Positions 1-6,180 of a stretch of 7,292 bases of DNA are shown one piece after another; the stretch's first letter is position 1, and each line of letters starts with the position of its first letter. Origin of the DNA: Verrucomicrobiota bacterium (GTDB taxonomy: Bacteria; Verrucomicrobiota; Verrucomicrobiia; Opitutales; Opitutaceae); NCBI GenBank assembly GCA_023446735.1, contig JAEXPQ010000039.1:1-7292 (forward strand), in the 5' to 3' direction. The position numbers were made by a program, and so were the translations under genes. Below the pieces are notes generated by a model, which did not search any database, was not told where the DNA came from, and saw nothing but the letters and a program-made list of their open reading frames with translations.

Positions 1-1
1 C

Positions 2-1216
2 GCCGGCACCATCCCCGCCTGGACCGGCGGCATCACCGAGGCGCCCGCCGGCTACAAGCCCGGCATGCACCATCCCGACCCGTTCGCCGCCGACGCCCCC
101 CTCCAGACGATCACCAAGGACAACGCCGCCCAGTTCCAGGACCAGCTCACCGCCGGACACCAGGCACTCCTCGCCGCGTATCCCGACTACAAGCTCGTCG
201 TCTATCCCACCCGGCGCAGTTTCTCCAATCCCGAGTACATCTACGAGGCCACCGCCCGCAACGCCACCGCGGCCACGCTCGCCAAGGACGGCAACGGCGT
301 GCTCGACGCCGTCATCGGCACACCGTTCCCGCTCCCGGCCAACGGTCAGGAGGTCATGTGGAACCACCTCCTGCGTTTCCGCAGCGTGTCGGCCGCCCGC
401 ACCATCAACCAGGTCACGCCCACCCGCGGCGGCGACTACACCCTCGTGCGCTTCGAGGAGGAGTTCCTCTTCCCCTATGTCCAGGAAGGCATGACCCCGG
501 AGAAGCTCGAGAACATCGTCTTCCTCTTCAAGCAGACCGTCGTCGCCCCCGCCCGCCTCGCCGGCTCGATCCTGCTCGTCCACGAGACGCTCGACCAGAT
601 CAAGGAGCCCCGCAACGCCTGGATCTACAACACCGGCCAGCGCCGCGTGCGCCGCGCCCCGAACGTCGCCTACGACGGCCCAGGCACCGCTGCCGACAGC
701 CTCCGCACCTCCGACCAGCTCGACATGTTCAACGGCGCGCTCGACCGCTACGACTGGCAGCTCGTCGGCAAGCGCGAGATGATCGTCCCGTACAACTCGT
801 ACAAGCTCCACGGCAAGGACGTGAAGTACAAGGACATCGTCACCCCGCTGCACATCAACCAGGACCTCGCCCGCTACGAACTCCACCGCGTGTGGGTCGT
901 CGAGGCGACCGTCAAGCCGGGTACCAGCCACATCTACCCGCGGCGCACGTTCTACATCGACGAGGACAGCTGGCAGATTCTCGCCGTCGACCAATACGAC
1001 GCCCGCGGCCAGCTCTGGCGCGTCTCCGAGGCCCACTGCATCAACTACTACGATGTGCGCACGTTCTGGAGCACGCTCGAGGTGCACACCGACTTGATCA
1101 ACGGCCGCTACCTCGCCTATGGCCTCGACAACGAGGACGAGATGTACCGCTTCAATCTGCCCCGCACGCCGCAGGACTTCACGCCCACCAGCCTGCGCAC
1201 CGAAGGTCTCCGCTGA
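2..1216 (+). CDS. DUF1329 family outer-envelope protein (C-terminal part, 5' end outside window)
   Basis: The reading frame is open from base 2, so the start and any signal peptide lie upstream; about 404 residues are visible of a family usually near 450. The visible N-terminus reads GTIPAWTGGI, then a GYKPG/HHPDPFA stretch, VYPTRRS, and further on GTPFPLP and WNHLLRFR. These are hallmarks I recognise from DUF1329, a periplasmic or outer-membrane-associated family related in fold to the LolA/LolB lipoprotein carriers. The C-terminal half holds YNTGQRRVRRAP and RRTFYIDEDSW, also typical. No enzyme motif is visible. Family members usually neighbour a DUF1302 beta-barrel; none is in the window, but it could lie upstream. 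The genes downstream (Ycf48-like propeller, RND transporter) support a role in passing a hydrophobic substrate through the periplasm. The family call is firm; the role is inference. The gene ends in TGA, 126 bases before the chosen start of the propeller gene. Confidence 0.9.
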   Translation, partial: AGTIPAWTGGITEAPAGYKPGMHHPDPFAADAPLQTITKDNAAQFQDQLTAGHQALLAAYPDYKLVVYPTRRSFSNPEYIYEATARNATAATLAKDGNGVLDAVIGTPFPLPANGQEVMWNHLLRFRSVSAARTINQVTPTRGGDYTLVRFEEEFLFPYVQEGMTPEKLENIVFLFKQTVVAPARLAGSILLVHETLDQIKEPRNAWIYNTGQRRVRRAPNVAYDGPGTAADSLRTSDQLDMFNGALDRYDWQLVGKREMIVPYNSYKLHGKDVKYKDIVTPLHINQDLARYELHRVWVVEATVKPGTSHIYPRRTFYIDEDSWQILAVDQYDARGQLWRVSEAHCINYYDVRTFWSTLEVHTDLINGRYLAYGLDNEDEMYRFNLPRTPQDFTPTSLRTEGLR

Positions 1217-1248
1217 GCCCCATGCCGACGCGAGCGCCGGCGGCACTT

Positions 1249-1305
1249 CGTAGCCCAGCGAGCTTGCTTGCGCCTCCGGAGCGCGAGCAAGCTCGCTGAC
1301 CTACG
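1249..1305. repeat. 57-bp near-perfect palindrome (REP-like dispersed element candidate)
   Basis: The left arm begins CGTAGCCCAGCGAGCTTGCT and the right arm ends AGCAAGCTCGCTGACCTACG. The two pair outward from a CTCCGGAG centre. From 1249 to 1273 paired with 1281 to 1305, I count three non-Watson-Crick positions out of 25 (1254, 1255 and a G-T pair at 1269). No T-run follows, so it is not a standard intrinsic terminator, although an RNA copy would fold strongly. The size, the position between two operon genes and the perfect core suggest a dispersed repetitive extragenic palindrome or a MITE-like element. With one copy in view, repetition across the genome is inferred, not seen. The long version of the propeller reading frame (from TTG at 1268) would begin inside this palindrome, which argues against that start. 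Confidence 0.75.
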
Positions 1306-1342
1306 GCTCTCGCCTCGTCATCGTTCAGCCCGTCCGTCCATC

Positions 1343-2407
1343 TTGGCCACATCGCCTCTCCTCCCGCGCCGCAGGACGCCCCGACTCGTGCCGGTCGTTC
1401 TGCTTGCGTTTTCCACCCTCGCCGCCGCCTTCGGTAGCGGAACGGTCTCCGTTCCGTCCGCCTCCGTCACGCCCCCTCCGGCCACCGGCCAGGCGCCACG
1501 GCCCGCCGCGCCAGGGACCAACGCCTCCGTCCTCGCCCCCCTCGCCGCCCGCTCGCTCCTCCTCGACCTCGCCGCCGCGGGGGCGCGCCTGGTCGCCGTG
1601 GGCGAGCGCGGCCACATCCTCCTCTCCGACGACCAGGGGCGCTCCTGGCGGCAAATCGTCGTCCCCACCCGGGCCACCCTCACGGGTGTCCACTTCCCCG
1701 ATACACACCACGGTTGGGCCGTCGGCCATCTCGGCACCATCCTCCGAACCGTCGACGCCGGCGAGACCTGGCAGGCGCTCTCCGCCGACCTCGGCCGCGA
1801 GGATGTCCTGCTCGACGTGTTCTTCGCCGATGCGCAGGAAGGCTTCGCCGTGGGCGCCTACGGGCTCTGCCTCCAGACCCGCGACGCCGGGGCGAGCTGG
1901 ACGCGCCTCGAGCCGCAGCCCGACCAGTTCCATTTCAACCAGATCGCCCGCCACAACGACGGCGCGATCTTCCTGGTCGGCGAAGCCGGCACGTTGCTGC
2001 GCTCGCGCGACGGCGGACTCGCCTGGGAGCCGGTTCCGCCCCCGTACGAGGGCTCGCTCTTCGGTTTGGTCTCGTTGGCCGACGGCCAACTGCTCGTCCA
2101 CGGCCTGCGCGGCCATGTCTTCCGCTCCAACAACGGCGGCGCCGGCTGGCAACCCATCGACTCCCCCGTCCCCACGCTCCTCCTGCACGGCCTGCGGCTG
2201 CGCAGCGGCCTGATCGTGCTCGCCGGGCAGTCGGGCAACTTCCTTGTCAGTCGCGACCGCGGCCAGAGTTTCACCCTCTGGCACCCCGGTTTCGCCGACG
2301 GCGTCGCCGCGCTGCTGGAAACCTCCGATGGCGTCCTGCTTGCGGCCGGCGAGAACGGCGTGCGCCGTTTCGATCCCCCGCCGCTCCAAGCCCCGCCCGC
2401 GCCATGA
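1343..2407 (+). CDS. Ycf48/BNR-type seven-bladed beta-propeller, exported
   Basis: An exported propeller of the Ycf48/HCF136-like class, a fold known from photosystem II assembly but widespread in non-phototrophs. With TTG at 1343 as start (354 residues), the N-terminus has a basic stretch (RRRTPR), a hydrophobic core (LVPVVLLAFSTLAAAF) and a Ser/Pro/Ala linker: a good signal peptide. Six Asp-box motifs follow at residues 95 (SDDQGRSW), 136 (TVDAGETW), 179 (TRDAGASW), 221 (SRDGGLAW), 262 (SNNGGAGW) and 303 (SRDRGQSF), spaced 41-43 residues apart. Each follows a GxxG turn; a seventh turn (GENGVRRFD) near the C-terminus lacks the Asp box. No sialidase catalytic set is evident, so it is probably a scaffold rather than a glycosidase. 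The start is uncertain. TTG 1268 lies inside the palindrome. GTG 1388 has a weak AGGA 11 bases upstream but would strip the basic n-region. The TGA stop overlaps the next gene's ATG, so it is probably an accessory of that transporter. Confidence 0.85.
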   Translation: MATSPLLPRRRTPRLVPVVLLAFSTLAAAFGSGTVSVPSASVTPPPATGQAPRPAAPGTNASVLAPLAARSLLLDLAAAGARLVAVGERGHILLSDDQGRSWRQIVVPTRATLTGVHFPDTHHGWAVGHLGTILRTVDAGETWQALSADLGREDVLLDVFFADAQEGFAVGAYGLCLQTRDAGASWTRLEPQPDQFHFNQIARHNDGAIFLVGEAGTLLRSRDGGLAWEPVPPPYEGSLFGLVSLADGQLLVHGLRGHVFRSNNGGAGWQPIDSPVPTLLLHGLRLRSGLIVLAGQSGNFLVSRDRGQSFTLWHPGFADGVAALLETSDGVLLAAGENGVRRFDPPPLQAPPAP

Positions 2408-4755
2408 AGATCGCCACTCGCATCACCGCCGCGCTTGAGGCCCTGGTCTTCGACCACCGCAAACCGGTGCTCGCCGCCCTGGCGCTCTTCACGGTCGCGC
2501 TGACCTTCTTCGCCGCCCGCACACACATCGACGCCAGTTTCCTCAAGCAACTGCCGACCGAGCACCCCTACATCCGCACTTTCGTCGAATACCAGACCGC
2601 CTTCGGCAACGCCAACCGCGTCGTCATCGCGCTCACCGTCAAACACGGCGACATCTTCCAACCGCAGTTCTTCGCCACGCTCAAGAAGGTCACCGACGAG
2701 GTTTTCTTTCTTCCCGGAGTCGATCGCGGTTCCGTCACCTCGCTTTACACACCGAACGTGCGCTTCGTCGAGATCGTCGAGGATGGTTTCGCCGGCGGCA
2801 CGGTGATCCCGGCCGATTTCCAACCGACCCCGGCCGGACTCGACCTGGTCCGGCAGAACGTCATCAAGTCCGGCAAGGTCGGCCAGCTCGTGGCCAAGGA
2901 CTTCACCGGCGCCATCGTCTCCGCGCAATTGCTCGAGGTCGATCCCGCCACCGGCAAGCGGCTCAACTACCTCGAGGTCGCGAAGGCTATCGAGGAGCGG
3001 ATCCGCGCCCGTCATGTCCCCGAGGGCGGCGAGGTCGGTCTCGGTATCCACGTGATCGGTTTCGCCCAGATCATGGGCGACGTGAGCGAAGCCGCGCGCG
3101 GCGTGCTCGTGTTCTTCGCGATCTCGATCGCGCTCACCGGGTTGCTGGTCCTGATCTACACGCACTCGTGGCGTCTCACGATCTGGCCGCTGGTCTGCTC
3201 GCTCGTCGCCGTGGTCTGGCAACTCGGCCTGCTCAACCTTCTCGGTTACGGCATCGATCCGCTCTCCATCCTGATCCCGTTCTTGGTCTTCGCCATCGGC
3301 GTCAGCCACTCCGTCCAGATGGTCCGCGGCTTCCGCAACGAGGTGTTCGAAGGCGCCACCAGCGAGTCCGCCGCCCGTGCCGCCTTCCGCTCGCTCCTCC
3401 TGCCCGGCGGCCTCGCCCTCGCCACGGACACCATCGGTTTCCTCACGATGCTGCTCGTGAAGATCGAGATCATCCGCGAACTCGCCATCACCGCCAGCCT
3501 CGGCGTCGCCCTGATCATCCTGACCAACCTCGTGCTCCTGCCGGTCGTGCTCTCCTGGGTCGCGCTGCCGGAGAGCTTCCGCGCCAAGGTCGAGGCGCGC
3601 CGCGTGCGCACCGACGATTTGTGGCGCCACTTCGAACACATCGCCAAGCCCGGCATCTCCATCGCCATCATTGTCGCCGGAATCGCCCTCGGCGCCTTCG
3701 GCTGGTCGCGCATGAGCCGCGTCCAGATCGGCGACCTCGACGCCGGCGTGCCCGAACTAAGACCCGACTCCCGCTACAACCTCGACGCTGCCGCCATCGC
3801 CGCCCGCTTCACGGTCGGCGTCGATCTCCTCTCCGTCATCGTCGAAACGGTTCCCAGCGGTTGTATCGACTACGAGGTGATGAACCGCATCTCCGAGTTC
3901 GAGTGGCACGTGCGCAACGTGCCGGGCGTGCAGTCGACCATCTCCCTCTCCACGGCCGCCAAGATCGTCAACGCCGGGTGGAACGAGGGTAGTCTCAAGT
4001 GGCGCACGCTTCCGACCAACCAGGCGATGCTCGCGCAGGCCACGTCGCCCTTCGACACCGCCTCGGGCCTGCTCAACGCCGACGGCTCGGTGATGCCCGT
4101 CATCGTCTACCTCGAGGACCACAAGGCCGCCACCATCGAGCGCGTGATCGCCGCCGTGGAGCAGTTCGCCGCCGCCCACCCCGACGACCGCGTGCGTTTC
4201 CGCCTCGCCAGCGGCAACGTGGGCGTGATGGCCGCCACCAACCAGGTCGTGCGGGAAACGCAGTGGCCGATCGTCGCCTGGGTCTTCGGTTCGGTGGTCG
4301 TCCTGTGCCTGCTCACCTTCCGCTCGTTGCGGGCCACGCTGTGCATCGTGCTCCCGCTCGTGAGCGTGTCGTTGCTGGCCAACGCCGTGATGGTCGCCCT
4401 CGGTATCGGACTGAAACCCTCGACGCTCCCGGTCATCTCGCTCGGTGTCGGCATCGGGGTCGACTACGGTATCTACCTGTTCTCGCGCCTCCAGGTCCAC
4501 CTCGAGGCCGGTCTCGATTTCGACGAGGCGCTCTTTCTCTCGTTCCGGCAGACCGGCAGCGCCGTGGTCTTCACCGGCCTCACGCTCGGCGTGGGCGTGA
4601 GCACCTGGATTTTCTCCGGCCTGAAGTACCAGGCCGACATGGGCATCCTGCTCACGTTCATGTTCGTCGTGAACATGCTCGGCGCGATCCTCCTGCTCCC
4701 CGCCCTCGCCCGCTGGCTCTACCTGCCCCGTATCGTCCGCCCGAACACTGTGTAG
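2404..4755 (+). CDS. MMPL/RND superfamily transporter (COG1033-like putative exporter)
   Basis: A 783-residue inner-membrane transporter with the duplicated RND layout. TM1 is at about residues 20-38, followed by a large periplasmic loop. TM2-6 lie between about 232 and 398, TM7 is at 418-436, a second periplasmic loop follows, and TM8-12 lie between about 621 and 772. The second half carries the MMPL proton-relay motif GVGIGVDYGIY, with Asp687 and Tyr688 in a membrane helix. The equivalent first-half helix reads FAIGVSHSVQ (Ser301, His302) and has no acidic residue. Its length is much shorter than HAE1/AcrB pumps (about 1,000-1,050), placing it with MMPL/HpnN-like lipid exporters and Patched-like proteins. 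ATG 2404 overlaps the propeller's stop by four bases and lacks an obvious ribosome site, which suggests translational coupling. Substrate unknown; hydrophobic lipids, sterols or hopanoid-like molecules are guesses from the family. No periplasmic adaptor gene is adjacent; the DUF1329 and propeller products may take that role. Confidence 0.92.
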   Translation: MKIATRITAALEALVFDHRKPVLAALALFTVALTFFAARTHIDASFLKQLPTEHPYIRTFVEYQTAFGNANRVVIALTVKHGDIFQPQFFATLKKVTDEVFFLPGVDRGSVTSLYTPNVRFVEIVEDGFAGGTVIPADFQPTPAGLDLVRQNVIKSGKVGQLVAKDFTGAIVSAQLLEVDPATGKRLNYLEVAKAIEERIRARHVPEGGEVGLGIHVIGFAQIMGDVSEAARGVLVFFAISIALTGLLVLIYTHSWRLTIWPLVCSLVAVVWQLGLLNLLGYGIDPLSILIPFLVFAIGVSHSVQMVRGFRNEVFEGATSESAARAAFRSLLLPGGLALATDTIGFLTMLLVKIEIIRELAITASLGVALIILTNLVLLPVVLSWVALPESFRAKVEARRVRTDDLWRHFEHIAKPGISIAIIVAGIALGAFGWSRMSRVQIGDLDAGVPELRPDSRYNLDAAAIAARFTVGVDLLSVIVETVPSGCIDYEVMNRISEFEWHVRNVPGVQSTISLSTAAKIVNAGWNEGSLKWRTLPTNQAMLAQATSPFDTASGLLNADGSVMPVIVYLEDHKAATIERVIAAVEQFAAAHPDDRVRFRLASGNVGVMAATNQVVRETQWPIVAWVFGSVVVLCLLTFRSLRATLCIVLPLVSVSLLANAVMVALGIGLKPSTLPVISLGVGIGVDYGIYLFSRLQVHLEAGLDFDEALFLSFRQTGSAVVFTGLTLGVGVSTWIFSGLKYQADMGILLTFMFVVNMLGAILLLPALARWLYLPRIVRPNTV

Positions 4756-4884
4756 ACCCGACTCCGCCCCCATCCCTGCTCCAACCGCTACGCCCTCCCG
4801 TCCCGCCCGTTGGAAGCCAGCTCCGCGGACCCCAGGAAATCCACGGCGTGATATCGGAGCTCAGGCACGGCGAACGCGCCAAGC

Positions 4885-5091
4885 TCATGCCTTCGCCGTC
4901 ACGTTCTTGCCGGCATCCATCGCCGCCATCCGCTTGCTCGCGCTGCGCCGCCACTGGGGCAACTCGGGCCGCAGCCGGATCATGTAGGCGTTGAGCGCGC
5001 GCCGCTCCCGCGCCGACAGCCGCGGAATCTGCTGTTTGAGTTCGAGCAGCGTCTTGGCCGGGAATGAGCGCGAGACCACCGCCAGCGTCAA
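4885..5091 (-). CDS. Small antitoxin-like protein (orphan), non-ATG start
   Basis: A 68-codon minus-strand ORF, convergent with the RND gene and divergent from the DUF3800 gene. The core reads LLELKQQIPRLSARERRALN, followed by an AYMIRLRPELPQW stretch and a tail of RMAAMDAGKNVTAKA. The pattern of a helical ELK..IP.LS..ER..L segment followed by a Trp and an R..MDAGK tail resembles short antitoxin-like proteins I associate with Verrucomicrobia; this is recollection, not a search. No ATG is available: the frame opens after an in-frame TGA at 5116-5118, leaving TTG 5091 or GTG 5079 as candidates, neither with a clear ribosome site. Only 129 bases separate its stop from the RND gene, too few for a RelE-, MazF- or PIN-type toxin, so it is an orphan or a remnant with a damaged 5' end. 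The protein-like composition is the main argument that it is or was real. Confidence 0.5.
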   Translation of the reverse strand: MTLAVVSRSFPAKTLLELKQQIPRLSARERRALNAYMIRLRPELPQWRRSASKRMAAMDAGKNVTAKA

Positions 5092-5235
5092 GGGGGCAAG
5101 CGTTGCCAGAGGTATTCATCACGGCCATGCTTCAGCAGAGACCAGTATCCGCGCCTCTCTCGATCTCGTTTCCGACAGAACTGTTGCGTCCTTTTTGTCA
5201 GCATGTCTCATTCGACCACGGGCACCATTTCAGCC
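5092..5235. other. Divergent intergenic region between antitoxin-like ORF and DUF3800 gene
   Basis: This stretch should carry the promoters of both flanking genes. A short perfect inverted repeat, GGCAA-GCG-TTGCC, lies at 5095-5107, directly before the possible TTG start of the minus-strand ORF. It could be an operator or chance. A TTGCGT at 5184-5189 might be a -35 element for the DUF3800 gene, but no convincing -10 lies at the right distance. No other gene or RNA structure is evident. Confidence 0.3.
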
Positions 5236-6024
5236 ATGAGCACCCCCAGTTTCCGCGCCTACGTCGACGAGTCGGGAGAAGAGGGGTTCGTCTTCCACGA
5301 CAACGGCAAGGGAAGCAGCCGCTGGTTGGTGTTGTCTGCGGTAATCACCCGAATGGAGAACGATCACCTCGTTGTCGACCTGATGCGCCGGGTGCGCGGA
5401 GTTCTTGGTCGACCACCAAACCAGCAGCTCCATTTCGCCGATCTTCGACACGAACAACGTATTCCCTGGGTAAGGGAGATCGGCACCGCCAAGCTCCGCA
5501 CTGTCTCTGTCTTGGTGCACAAACCTTCGATCAAGGAACCTGAGCGGTTTCAAAGTCAGAAACATCTGCTCTACCGATATGCCACCCGCATGCTATTGGA
5601 GCGAGTTTCGTGGCTCTGCCGTGACCACCGACACCCCAACCAAGGTGATGGTCGTGCCGAACTCATATTCTCCAACCGGGCGCAAATGTCCTACGAGGAG
5701 TTGCGCGATTACGTCCGCCGCCTGAAAGCTGAGTCCGACCCTCTGCACGTGACAGTCGACTGGTCCGTGATCGATGCGGACCTCATGCGCCCAGTCCAGC
5801 ACTCCCAACTGGCCGGGCTGCAGATCGCCGATGCGGTGGCGTCGGGTCTATTCTCCGCGGTCAATCCGAACCGTTTTGGCGACACCGAAGACAAGTACGC
5901 CAAACTGATTCTTCCTTCGGCGTATCGTCACAAGGACACTCTGCTCGGCTACGGATTGAAGTTTTGGCCCGATGATCTCGATGCCCTAAAAGCACGAAAC
6001 CCGCACTTGGCGGGTTTCGTGTAA
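5236..6024 (+). CDS. DUF3800 domain-containing protein
   Basis: A 262-residue protein starting FRAYVDESGEEG, the diagnostic DUF3800 N-terminus (Asp11, Glu12, Ser13). LHFADLRHEQR follows near residue 65, then ELIFSNRAQMSYEELRDYV in the middle, and the typical C-terminal LAGLQIADAVASGLFS (Asp199). The separated conserved acidic residues at Asp11-Glu12 and Asp199 look like a metal-dependent nuclease-type site, but the family's activity is not established to my knowledge. DUF3800 genes are often found in mobile or phage-defence contexts. ATG 5236 is chosen because family members begin just before YVDESG; ATG 5203 would add eleven residues of unlikely sequence. Neither has a strong ribosome site. 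G+C is lower than in neighbours (26 of 60 at 5521-5580, against 42 of 60 at 4321-4380), with A/T-ending codons, suggesting acquisition by transfer. The gene is intact, convergent with uvrA, and ends inside its own terminator stem. Confidence 0.9.
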   Translation: MSTPSFRAYVDESGEEGFVFHDNGKGSSRWLVLSAVITRMENDHLVVDLMRRVRGVLGRPPNQQLHFADLRHEQRIPWVREIGTAKLRTVSVLVHKPSIKEPERFQSQKHLLYRYATRMLLERVSWLCRDHRHPNQGDGRAELIFSNRAQMSYEELRDYVRRLKAESDPLHVTVDWSVIDADLMRPVQHSQLAGLQIADAVASGLFSAVNPNRFGDTEDKYAKLILPSAYRHKDTLLGYGLKFWPDDLDALKARNPHLAGFV

Positions 6025-6028
6025 TTTT
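5993..6028 (+). terminator. Intrinsic terminator overlapping the DUF3800 stop codon
   Basis: A perfect 12-bp stem, CACGAAACCCGC paired with GCGGGTTTCGTG, encloses a five-base ACTTG loop and is followed by TAATTTT. The stem encodes the last residues of the DUF3800 protein, and its TAA stop (6022-6024) lies immediately after the stem. It should terminate the plus-strand transcript before it runs into the oppositely oriented uvrA. The T-run is short (four T after AA), so efficiency is uncertain. Confidence 0.75.
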
Positions 6029-6125
6029 GCAGGTCCCAGGTTCGAGGATCCCACCCTTGCGGGCTGTCACCGTTGCCGGCGACCTCTACAAACCCTGCGC
6101 TTACCTGCGTCCGTGAAAAGGCTCC

Positions 6126-6140
6126 ACTTGGCGCCCAAGT
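6126..6140 (-). terminator. Weak hairpin downstream of uvrA (possible terminator)
   Basis: Read on the minus strand, ACTTGG-GCG-CCAAGT forms a six-bp stem about 40 bases past the uvrA stop. A TTTT run appears only after a further seven-base spacer (GGAGCCTTTT). The position is right for the end of a uvrA transcript, but the stem is short and the T-run is displaced, so this is only a candidate. Confidence 0.25.
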
Positions 6141-6180
6141 CAAGGTCCACATTTTGGAAGCGCACACCGAAGCCGCCGTT

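Noticed and set aside
1249..1305. Reading the palindrome as an intrinsic terminator or CRISPR repeat.
   Set aside because: There is no T-run after either arm and no second copy or spacer pattern in the window.
1714..2403. An upstream in-frame extension of the RND frame through the propeller gene.
   Set aside because: The extension translates to Arg/Pro-rich low-complexity sequence out of phase with the propeller; the transporter begins naturally at ATG 2404 with a basic N-terminus before TM1.
1858..3639. A 593-codon open frame on the minus strand opposite the propeller and RND genes.
   Set aside because: It is a long antisense frame expected from G/C-biased codons; its translation is rich in Asp/Glu/Gly/Arg with no domain, and the plus-strand genes have clear family motifs.
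4756..4884. Possible toxin partner or terminator between the RND gene and the antitoxin-like ORF.
   Set aside because: Only 129 bases with no convincing ORF; the only pairing, CCGCGGA with TCCACGG, is short, mismatched and has no T-run.
5064..5543. A plus-strand frame overlapping the DUF3800 start.
   Set aside because: No recognisable motifs, and the overlapping frame has the YVDESG DUF3800 signature.
6030..6056. A GGTTCGAGGATCCC stretch resembling a tRNA T-arm just after the DUF3800 terminator.
   Set aside because: The arms do not form a proper five-bp T-stem around a seven-base loop, position 61 would not be C, and the upstream bases are coding or terminator, so no cloverleaf can be built. 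It might be a remnant of an integration site, but nothing else supports that.
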